NCBI GenBank assembly: GCA_029974875.1
Contig: JARKQP010000700.1
Span: 1-5,061, forward strand
Source: Mobilitalea sp.
GTDB lineage: Bacteria; Bacillota_A; Clostridia; Lachnospirales; Lachnospiraceae
Direction of reading: 5' to 3'
DNA: 5,061 bases
The first letter of the stretch is position 1, and every line of letters starts with the position of its first letter. This document shows positions 1 to 4,588 of this stretch, piece by piece. Made by a program: the position numbers and the translations under genes. A model generated the notes under the pieces. The model searched no databases and was not told where the DNA came from. It was given only the letters and a program-made list of their open reading frames with translations.

Positions 1-111
1 GCCCGGTATCCAGATTTTTTCACCCCTGAGCGGACAAAGCTCTACCGCTTCCAGCACCACGCTTCTTAAATGGGGGATTATTTTCCTAAAGCTTTTTGTA
101 TACTCTTTCAT
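1..111 (-). CDS. Possible 5' end of an unidentified minus-strand gene (partial)
   Basis: An open frame begins at an ATG at 111-109 and stays open for 37 codons to the left edge of the window, so only an N-terminus would be present. The peptide starts MKEYTKSFRKIIPHLRSVV and looks like an amphipathic, basic helix followed by a CPLRGEKIWIPG stretch; I do not recognise the family. A GGAGG lies 15 bases upstream of the ATG, farther than ideal. Two points support it: the frame reaches the edge without a stop, and a copy of the ~62-bp element lies just upstream, as another copy does for the hydrolase gene. Against it, another frame on the plus strand is also open here, and 37 codons is too short to be decisive. 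Continuation of the frame beyond the window would settle the call. Confidence 0.35.
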   Translation of the reverse strand, partial: MKEYTKSFRKIIPHLRSVVLEAVELCPLRGEKIWIPG

Positions 112-165
112 AATGTATGTGAAAATCCTCCATCGTACTTATAGGCCGAAAATCCATATTTATGT

Positions 166-227
166 CCGTGCCTATCATTACAGGCAATGCCGTTATACTG
201 CACAAATTGCCATGATGATGCGCAGGC
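166..227. repeat. Left copy of a dispersed ~62-bp element
   Basis: This stretch aligns in direct orientation with 2301-2362. The core, 183-221, matches 2317-2355 at 31 of 39 positions without gaps. Both copies contain the near-palindrome GGCAWTGCC, then TTATAYYGCA, then AAAYTGCC. In this copy GGCAAT (183-188) can pair with ATTGCC (206-211). It lies about 55 bases upstream of the possible start at 111. It could be a REP-like or MITE-like intergenic repeat, or a conserved regulatory site. The similarity was found by eye. Confidence 0.55.
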
Positions 228-288
228 CTAAGCCACAGCAAACAATGCCCCGGGTTTTTGCTTCCCTTAAAGCAACGTACCCGGTACA

Positions 289-356
289 ATAGAAACAGGG
301 AAGCTATCCATTGCGGTACCAACGCCAATTACCATGATCACTTCCCTTGTTTCTAT
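289..356. repeat. Imperfect inverted repeat, 15-bp stem with 37-base loop
   Basis: ATAGAAACAGGGAAG at 289-303 is the reverse complement of CTTCCCTTGTTTCTAT at 341-356 apart from one extra T, giving a 15-bp stem with a single bulge. The 37-base loop contains GCGGTACCAACGC, which has a small dyad. There is no T-run after the stem on either strand, so it is not a standard intrinsic terminator. It may be the core of a small degenerate element or a structured RNA. Confidence 0.6.
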
Positions 357-506
357 CAAGGAGCACTCCCGGAAATTCCCTTGCACGTATCTTTGTGGAT
401 GTTACTGCGAAAGTACTCTGCTTGTTCTTTCTTCCTATTGTCCAAAATATAATTTAATTAATGCATACTTTGAAACAATTTATAATTATTTCTGCCGAAA
501 TTATTC

Positions 507-2261
507 TTAACGGTATACATAATCTCCAGACCTGAATTTCGGAGGAATTACCGGAACCTGGATAAAGGACTCATATTCTCCGCCTGTATGGATAATATGC
601 TTTCCGTGGTTATCCGTATCCCAAGCCAGAGGCTCGAACCAGCCTTCACGGATATAGCGTCCCGCAACCTGGATCCTCAGCTTCTCGCCCTTATGCCAGA
701 TACGGCTGGAGGGTACGATTTCTACATCAACCGGAACGATCTCTCCCTTGCCCAGCTTCAGTTCCCTCCTGTGGGCCATTACCGGCTGGAACTTAGTGGA
801 AAGCTCCGGATCCAGCTCCCTGTGGGATACACGGCATTTGCCCCAGGCACCCGGGTGGGCCTCACCAAGAGTGGTCCAAGGAAGCCAATTACCATCTTTG
901 TCTGCCTTCTGGATATTGAAGAACATATCCATATCATCATGGCCGTCCGCCTCTACGAACAGGTGGAGGTACATATAGCCCGTAAGCTCCGTATCCTCAG
1001 TAAATTCCATGTCAAACACAACCTCTTCCGTATTGCCGTCATAGCTTACACTATTCTTTACGGCAACCGGCGTATCCTGCATGGTCATCTTACCGGCATC
1101 CAGATAGTATCTCTTATATTCTGTTCTCTCTAAGGGGAACTCATTTTCTTTTCTCTGTACCTGATAATCACAGTCAAAGGCATCCATAACGTCAACACGC
1201 ACCTTTGGTGTCAATTCCCAGCCATTGTGGATGTCCTTCAGGTAACGGTCATAGAAGCGCTTTAAATCCTCCAGGTTATCAGGATTATAGCTATCCGGCC
1301 ATTCGAAATCCCTGTGCATTCTGATCCACTTTTTACGGGATTTTGCTTTTCTGAATGCCTGGACAGAGCCTCTTAAATGGAAATGGCTAAAGCCCGCAGT
1401 CGCATAGATCGGAAGACGTACCTTGGAGAAATCCGGAATCTTATCCTCCCAGTAGCCGTTCATCAGAGGATACTTACGTGCCATGGCAACCTGGTCATCC
1501 ACTCCGCCCAGACCGGTAACCTGGGCTGCAATAAATTCATTAAAGCTTAAGGCAGGAATACCGCCTTCAAAAATAGATTCCCTATAGAGATCCGTAGTTG
1601 CTTCCCAAGGAGCGATACAGGCAAGATGAGGCGGCTGGTACGCTGCAATTCTCCACTGGTGCATCGCAACACCGGAGTTACCTGCCATACCAACTTTACC
1701 GTTACACCATTCCTGCTGCGCAATCCACTCTATAAAATCATAGCCGTCCTCGCTGTCCTGGTGGGTAAACATATGCATATTCCCTTCCGAATGGCCTGCA
1801 CCGCGGACGTCAACATTTGCTACCGCATATCCGTTATAGCACCAGTACATAGGATCCGGTGATTCAAATTTAGCCAGGTTGGACACGGTCTGGGGAGGAA
1901 CACCCATGATCTGCCACTCTGACATTCCTTCGCCGGGACGCTTGCCAAACCAACTCCAGGATACGATTACAGGAATCTTATCCGCAACGTTCTTCGGCCT
2001 GAAGATATCGGTGTAAATAGTAACACCGTCCCTCATCTTAACTGCAACATCCTGCTCGCAGATGATTCCTGGCGCTGCCTCATATACCCTCTGGTTAAAT
2101 GCGGGACAGAAGCCCTGACCCATTCTTGCCATGGGATCCTCACTGTTTGCCAGATCCACAGCCTCCTGGTTGTCTACCGGCTTTCTGGCAACGCGGTAAA
2201 TCGCTTCAATTTCTTCTCCTTTAAACACTTCTTTCAGTGTAAAATACTGGCCATCGTTCAT
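507..2261 (-). CDS. CocE/NonD-family alpha/beta hydrolase (peptidase S15-like)
   Basis: A 584-residue protein resembling the cocaine esterase / X-Pro dipeptidyl-peptidase superfamily, whose members hydrolyse ester or amide bonds. The hydrolase core begins near residue 70 (VAVKMRDGVTIYTDIFRP). It carries the family motif DVRGAGHSEG at 151-160 and the nucleophile elbow GNSG with Ser196. The likely histidine region is IRMHRDFEWPD, with His316. From about residue 350 onward the protein looks like the beta-rich C-terminal domain of this superfamily (X-Pro_C type). There is no signal peptide or membrane segment, so it is probably cytoplasmic. The start is set by GGAG seven bases before the ATG. Two usual active-site residues look replaced: Phe105 where an oxyanion-hole Tyr is expected (WSWFGK), and His293 where the GWxD aspartate is expected (GFSHF). 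The gene lies 182 bases downstream of the ACP-like gene on the same strand and could share its transcript. Family call is firm; substrate unknown. Confidence 0.9.
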   Translation of the reverse strand: MNDGQYFTLKEVFKGEEIEAIYRVARKPVDNQEAVDLANSEDPMARMGQGFCPAFNQRVYEAAPGIICEQDVAVKMRDGVTIYTDIFRPKNVADKIPVIVSWSWFGKRPGEGMSEWQIMGVPPQTVSNLAKFESPDPMYWCYNGYAVANVDVRGAGHSEGNMHMFTHQDSEDGYDFIEWIAQQEWCNGKVGMAGNSGVAMHQWRIAAYQPPHLACIAPWEATTDLYRESIFEGGIPALSFNEFIAAQVTGLGGVDDQVAMARKYPLMNGYWEDKIPDFSKVRLPIYATAGFSHFHLRGSVQAFRKAKSRKKWIRMHRDFEWPDSYNPDNLEDLKRFYDRYLKDIHNGWELTPKVRVDVMDAFDCDYQVQRKENEFPLERTEYKRYYLDAGKMTMQDTPVAVKNSVSYDGNTEEVVFDMEFTEDTELTGYMYLHLFVEADGHDDMDMFFNIQKADKDGNWLPWTTLGEAHPGAWGKCRVSHRELDPELSTKFQPVMAHRRELKLGKGEIVPVDVEIVPSSRIWHKGEKLRIQVAGRYIREGWFEPLAWDTDNHGKHIIHTGGEYESFIQVPVIPPKFRSGDYVYR

Positions 2262-2268
2262 ATTCCTT

Positions 2269-2272
2269 CTCC
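2269..2272 (-). promoter_or_regulatory. Ribosome binding site of the hydrolase gene
   Basis: GGAG on the minus strand lies seven bases before the ATG at 2261-2259. The purine-rich run continues as GGAGAAGGA. It supports this start. Confidence 0.7.
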
Positions 2273-2300
2273 ATTCTTTTTATTCTTATCCGCCCTAATT

Positions 2301-2362
2301 CCATGCCCGTTTCATGGGCATTGCCCTTATACCGCATAAACTGCCGTGACAATGCCGGCATG
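2301..2362. repeat. Right copy of the dispersed ~62-bp element, with strong dyad symmetry
   Basis: This is the counterpart of 166-227 (31 of 39 core bases identical). It can fold: CCATGCC (2301-2307) pairs with GGCATGG (2356-2362), and GGCATTG (2317-2323) pairs with CAATGCC (2349-2355), the right-hand arms being contiguous. A local alternative hairpin pairs ATGCCC with GGGCAT (2303-2320). It sits 40 bases upstream of the hydrolase start and downstream of the ACP-like gene, so it could be a regulatory leader, an mRNA processing or stability element, or a REP-like repeat. Confidence 0.6.
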
Positions 2363-2380
2363 GACCGGATCCATTCTTTT

Positions 2381-2431
2381 GCTTACTTATTTAGCTTACT
2401 TATTAGCGTCCTTATTTAGCGTCCTTATTTT
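2381..2431. repeat. 13-bp tandem repeat, four units
   Basis: Four head-to-tail units of GCKTMCTTATTWD type lie at 2381-2393, 2394-2405, 2406-2418 and 2419-2431. The first two read GCTTACTTATTTA-like and the last two GCGTCCTTATTT-like, with the second unit one base short. A partial fifth (GCTTCCTT) runs toward the ACP-like stop codon at 2444. Such arrays change copy number by slippage. No coding role is visible. Confidence 0.75.
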
Positions 2432-2443
2432 GCTTCCTTCAGC

Positions 2444-2692
2444 CTATTCTTCCAATAACTCACATACGTAATCAACCGCTTCCCCGATTGTTTTCTTACG
2501 GCGGAAGGTCATATACGGAATCTCAACATCAAACTTATCCTCCAGGAATGTAGTAATCTGGGAGTAATGTACGGATTTCGCATTCAAATCCTCAACAAAG
2601 CGCATATCCTCATTCATTTCTTCCTTTGCTTTTCCAAATAAAGGCGCCCCTCTTTCTACCAGCGTTTCAAAAACTTCATTTCTTTGACTCAT
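2444..2692 (-). CDS. Acyl-carrier-protein-like (phosphopantetheine-binding) protein
   Basis: An 82-residue acidic, helical protein with the size and pattern of a free-standing acyl carrier protein. FVEDLNAKSVHYSQI aligns with the FxeDLGaDSLdxvEl prosthetic-group region of ACPs, making Ser40 the predicted 4'-phosphopantetheine site. It is followed by LEDKFDVEIP, matching the LEeeFdieIP of helix II to loop II, and by TIGEAVDYV, matching the last helix. The residue before the serine is Lys instead of the usual Asp, and VHY replaces LDx. ATG at 2692 is chosen because it has a full AAGGAGG eight bases upstream and the ACP fold starts there. An in-frame ATG at 2761 (or TTG at 2764) would add about 23-24 residues encoded by the leader tandem repeat and is less likely. 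It is divergent from the PucR-type regulator, with the hydrolase gene downstream. Partner enzymes cannot be identified in this window. Confidence 0.85.
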   Translation of the reverse strand: MSQRNEVFETLVERGAPLFGKAKEEMNEDMRFVEDLNAKSVHYSQITTFLEDKFDVEIPYMTFRRKKTIGEAVDYVCELLEE

Positions 2693-2724
2693 TTCTTTAA
2701 CCTCCTTGATACTGCTTTTTTCAT
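2689..2724 (-). CDS. Leader mini-ORF (11 codons) overlapping the ACP-like start
   Basis: The repeat unit nearest the ACP-like gene contains an ATG opening the peptide MKKAVSRRLKK. Its stop codon overlaps the ACP-like start as ATGA. The preceding repeat supplies AAGGAGG 12 bases before this ATG, longer spacing than ideal. It could be a leader peptide giving translational coupling, or a by-product of repeat expansion. Translation is not shown by sequence alone. Confidence 0.3.
   Translation of the reverse strand: MKKAVSRRLKK
2701..2707 (-). promoter_or_regulatory. Ribosome binding site of the ACP-like gene
   Basis: A perfect AAGGAGG on the minus strand lies eight bases before the ATG at 2692. 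It is the last of a series of SD copies made by the tandem repeat and the only one at normal spacing. The same bases can pair with CTCCTT in the same repeat unit, which could hide the site. Confidence 0.8.
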
Positions 2725-2760
2725 CAAGGAGGTTTTCCTCCTTGATACTGCTTTTTTTCA

Positions 2761-2796
2761 TCAAGGAGATTTTCCTCCTTGATATTGCTTTTTCAT
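2761..2796 (-). CDS. Leader mini-ORF (11 codons) in the distal repeat unit
   Basis: The distal repeat unit opens the peptide MKKQYQGGKSP from an ATG at 2796-2794. Its TGA overlaps the ATG of the middle unit as TGATG. A GGAGG lies 12 bases upstream. The middle unit's ATG (2761) has no stop in its frame and reads through into the ACP-like protein. As with the other mini-ORF, its expression is only inferred. Confidence 0.25.
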   Translation of the reverse strand: MKKQYQGGKSP

Positions 2797-2823
2797 CAGG
2801 AGGTTTAACCTCCTAATTAGTTG

Positions 2824-2853
2824 ACAACACAACATTCGTTTTGTGCAAGTTGT
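2824..2853. promoter_or_regulatory. Imperfect inverted repeat in the divergent control region
   Basis: CACAA (2828-2832) pairs with TTGTG (2841-2845) and, beyond a CAAG bulge, ACAA (2824-2827) pairs with TTGT (2850-2853). It shares the TTGTGC sequence with the palindrome at 2960-2975. It may be an operator or a hairpin in the ACP-like leader. Confidence 0.35.
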
Positions 2854-2878
2854 ACATATATACTTTTCACCAATAATA

Positions 2879-2907
2879 TATATATACCAATTGTATATAA
2901 TGGACAA
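2879..2907 (-). promoter_or_regulatory. Possible leftward promoter for the ACP-like gene
   Basis: On the minus strand TTGTCC (2907-2902), 17 bases, then TATATA (2884-2879) is a weak sigma-A-like match (four of six in each box). Its -35 box overlaps that of the rightward promoter. The region is an AT repeat, so chance matches are easy. Confidence 0.3.
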
Positions 2908-2929
2908 AAAAATAACAATGTTCTATAAT
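2901..2929 (+). promoter_or_regulatory. Sigma-A type promoter of the PucR-type regulator gene
   Basis: TGGACA (2901-2906), a 17-base spacer, and a perfect TATAAT (2924-2929) make a near-consensus vegetative promoter. Transcription would start near 2936, giving a leader of about 50 bases before the ATG at 2989. Confidence 0.75.
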
Positions 2930-2959
2930 ACAAATAGATCCTACTTTCCAAACAGATAA

Positions 2960-2975
2960 TTGTGCTGAAGCACAA
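2960..2975 (+). promoter_or_regulatory. Perfect palindrome upstream of the regulator's ribosome binding site
   Basis: TTGTGCTGAAGCACAA has two perfect 6-bp arms around TGAA. It lies downstream of the predicted transcription start and one base before the AAGGAG site. It could be an operator for autoregulation or a small RNA hairpin affecting translation. TTGTGC also occurs at 2841-2846. Confidence 0.55.
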
Positions 2976-2976
2976 C

Positions 2977-2982
2977 AAGGAG
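2977..2982 (+). promoter_or_regulatory. Ribosome binding site of the regulator gene
   Basis: AAGGAG six bases before the ATG at 2989 fixes this start. The in-frame GTG at 2962 lies inside the palindrome and has no such site. Confidence 0.8.
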
Positions 2983-2988
2983 ATTTTC

Positions 2989-4575
2989 ATGGAAATAAGT
3001 AAATTTATTAGGGAATTACAGCCTATAAACCCCAACTGGTTACAGATGGTAAATGCCGATGAACAGATCTATTCCTTCCGTCCCTACCCATCCACAAGCA
3101 AATTAATCGGCAACATGATTTACATCGGTCGCCTCTCCCGGCTCCTGCCCCTGGCAACGGAGGAGAGCTTAAGCTTCCTGTGCATCGATGACCAGAACGG
3201 CAGCTATGATAAGGAGCTGCTGCAGGCCTCCTTTCCGAATTGCAATATTATCCTCACCAGCCACCCGATCCAGTTCCAGAAGCTCTGTGACCTGGCTACG
3301 GAGGTCTTCCTGGCTGAGACAAAGTATACCAGCTATATCAACCACATGATGGTTGCCGCCAATATGAACAAGGGTCCCCAGTACCTGGTGGATGAGGCCT
3401 TCCGGCTGCTCAAATCCCCCATTGTCATCATCGATACCAGCTACAAGGTGATTGCCATGTATAACGGGTTAAAAATTGAGTCCAGGCCGGACCTGGACAC
3501 CCAGCGGGAAATCGGGTATATTACGGAGCAGACCCTGCAAAGGATGAAGCAGGACAAGATATACGAGAAGCTCCGGGCCTCCAAATATCCCTCCTATGAC
3601 AAGCCAAAAACAGAGCAATACGGCTGGATGACCATCCTCGTCTACATCCACGGGATTGAGGTCGCCCAGATTGCCATGATGGAATATGACCATCCATTTA
3701 CCAGCTACGATTTTGAATTTCTTAATTTTTTCAGCCAGCTGATCTCCTGGGAAATGCAGAAGAATGATTTTTATAAGAATAACCGGGGCATTATGCACAG
3801 TGTATTCTTATCCGAGCTCCTGGACCGCAAGATCCCGAACCAGAAGATCGTAAAGCTTAGGAAGGAACAGTTAAACTGGAATGATGCATCGCATCTGTAT
3901 GTATTCACGGTATTTGACAATAATGTCACGGACTTTAGCAATAAGGCACAGATCCTGGCCTATCAGCTCCAGCACATCCTTCCCAGCTCAAGATACGCAA
4001 TTTATGACGGGAAGCTCGTCCTGCTGCTACAGCAAAATGAAGAGGATATCTCACCCTTTTTGGAGGGCGGGGTTATAGATGAGTGCCTGGAATCCAACCA
4101 GCTGACCGGCATTCTAAGCAACTGCTTTTCCAACCTGCTGGACATCCGCAAGTTTTATGACCAGACCTTAAAGGTATATGAGCTGCGCCAGACCATCTCG
4201 GAGCACCATAACATCTACTTTTATTCCGATTATATGTTCTACCATATTGGGCAGATCATCTCCGAAGCCTATGATTTGAAGGATTTTTACCATCCGGCGG
4301 TTAATAAAATCATGGATTACGATGGGAAAAATAATACAAACTTTTTAGATACATTGAAGGAATATTTGCTTCATGTCGACAATCCTACCCTCTGCGCACA
4401 GAATCTATACATCCATAAAAACACCTTTTTCTACCGGATGAACAAGATCCGGGAGCTGTTCCACCTGGATTTCAGTAACGGGATGGAGCGTACAAAGCTG
4501 TATCTTACCTTGGAATTTTTAAAGCTGGCGGAGTTGACTGAAGGGGAAACGGCAAAAAAGGGGAGGAGGATTTAA
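2989..4575 (+). CDS. PucR/CdaR-type transcriptional regulator
   Basis: A 528-residue protein with the C-terminal helix-turn-helix typical of PucR family regulators, which sense small molecules and control nearby genes. Residues about 452-513 show the signature: FLDTLKEYLLHVDNPTLCA, then NLYIHKNTFFYRMNKIREL, matching the family's AxxLxvHxNTxxYRlxkI core. Residues about 1-110 form a variable N-terminal domain. Residues about 130-255 resemble a GAF-like sensor region (IVIIDTSYKVIAMYNG early on). Residues about 300-400 fit the degenerate GGDEF-like middle domain of the CdaR group. There is no membrane segment, so it should be cytoplasmic. The start at 2989 is chosen for the AAGGAG six bases upstream; a GTG at 2962 would add nine residues. 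It is divergent from the ACP-like and hydrolase genes, which it may control, and its stop overlaps that of the radical SAM gene. The ligand is unknown. Family call firm; domain limits approximate. Confidence 0.88.
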   Translation: MEISKFIRELQPINPNWLQMVNADEQIYSFRPYPSTSKLIGNMIYIGRLSRLLPLATEESLSFLCIDDQNGSYDKELLQASFPNCNIILTSHPIQFQKLCDLATEVFLAETKYTSYINHMMVAANMNKGPQYLVDEAFRLLKSPIVIIDTSYKVIAMYNGLKIESRPDLDTQREIGYITEQTLQRMKQDKIYEKLRASKYPSYDKPKTEQYGWMTILVYIHGIEVAQIAMMEYDHPFTSYDFEFLNFFSQLISWEMQKNDFYKNNRGIMHSVFLSELLDRKIPNQKIVKLRKEQLNWNDASHLYVFTVFDNNVTDFSNKAQILAYQLQHILPSSRYAIYDGKLVLLLQQNEEDISPFLEGGVIDECLESNQLTGILSNCFSNLLDIRKFYDQTLKVYELRQTISEHHNIYFYSDYMFYHIGQIISEAYDLKDFYHPAVNKIMDYDGKNNTNFLDTLKEYLLHVDNPTLCAQNLYIHKNTFFYRMNKIRELFHLDFSNGMERTKLYLTLEFLKLAELTEGETAKKGRRI

Positions 4576-4588
4576 TTCCCCTTCCCCT
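4554..4588 (-). terminator. Intrinsic terminator of the radical SAM gene, spanning both stop codons
   Basis: AGGGGAGGAGG (4559-4569) pairs with CCCCTTCCCCT (4578-4588), with one G-U pair and one mismatch, around an 8-base loop ATTTAATT. On the minus strand the stem is followed by a run of six T (4559-4554). The stop codons of both convergent genes are in the loop. There is no T-run on the plus side, so it should work mainly leftward. Confidence 0.7.

Larger units (their letters stand above)
112..506. other. Gene-poor spacer downstream of the hydrolase gene
   Basis: No convincing complete gene is present in these 395 bases. The spacer holds a copy of the ~62-bp element (166-227), an imperfect inverted repeat (289-356), and an AT-rich stretch (about 441-505) after the hydrolase stop codon. 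I found no clear hairpin-plus-T-run terminator for the hydrolase. A short minus-strand frame (about 267-401) has protein-like composition and could be a remnant; it is described among the findings. Confidence 0.6.
2701..2814 (-). repeat. Tandem leader repeat carrying SD, anti-SD and ATG in each unit
   Basis: Three near-identical units lie at 2701-2736 (36 bp), 2737-2773 (37 bp) and 2774-2807 (34 bp), followed by a partial unit to 2814. On the minus strand each unit reads CTCCTTGATG, an A-tract, GCAGTATCAAGGAGG. Length differences include A-tracts of 6, 7 and 5. CTCCTTGAT can pair with ATCAAGGAG inside a unit. AAGGAGG can also pair with CCTCCTT of the next unit across an AAAA loop, so two competing folds exist. 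The array is directly upstream of the ACP-like start and would be transcribed in its leader if transcription starts in the divergent region. Confidence 0.85.

Noticed and set aside
86..328. 80-codon minus-strand frame in the left spacer
   Set aside because: It crosses the ~62-bp element and part of the inverted repeat, has no good ribosome binding site and no family resemblance.
258..452. 64-codon plus-strand frame in the left spacer
   Set aside because: No ribosome binding site or recognisable motif, and it runs through the inverted repeat.
588..1133. 181-codon plus-strand frame inside the hydrolase gene
   Set aside because: Antisense to a strongly supported gene, with no recognisable motif or ribosome binding site; a shadow frame.
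2701..2814. CRISPR-like array
   Set aside because: Units are contiguous with no unique spacers; it is a simple tandem repeat.
2821..2826. TTGACA as the -35 box of a rightward promoter
   Set aside because: No -10 box at 16-18 bases; the next TATAAT is far too distant.
2962..2988. Nine-residue N-terminal extension of the regulator from GTG at 2962
   Set aside because: The GTG lies in the palindrome and lacks an SD, while AAGGAG is ideally placed for the ATG at 2989.
3469..3798. 109-codon minus-strand frame inside the regulator gene
   Set aside because: Antisense shadow of a well-supported PucR-type coding region.
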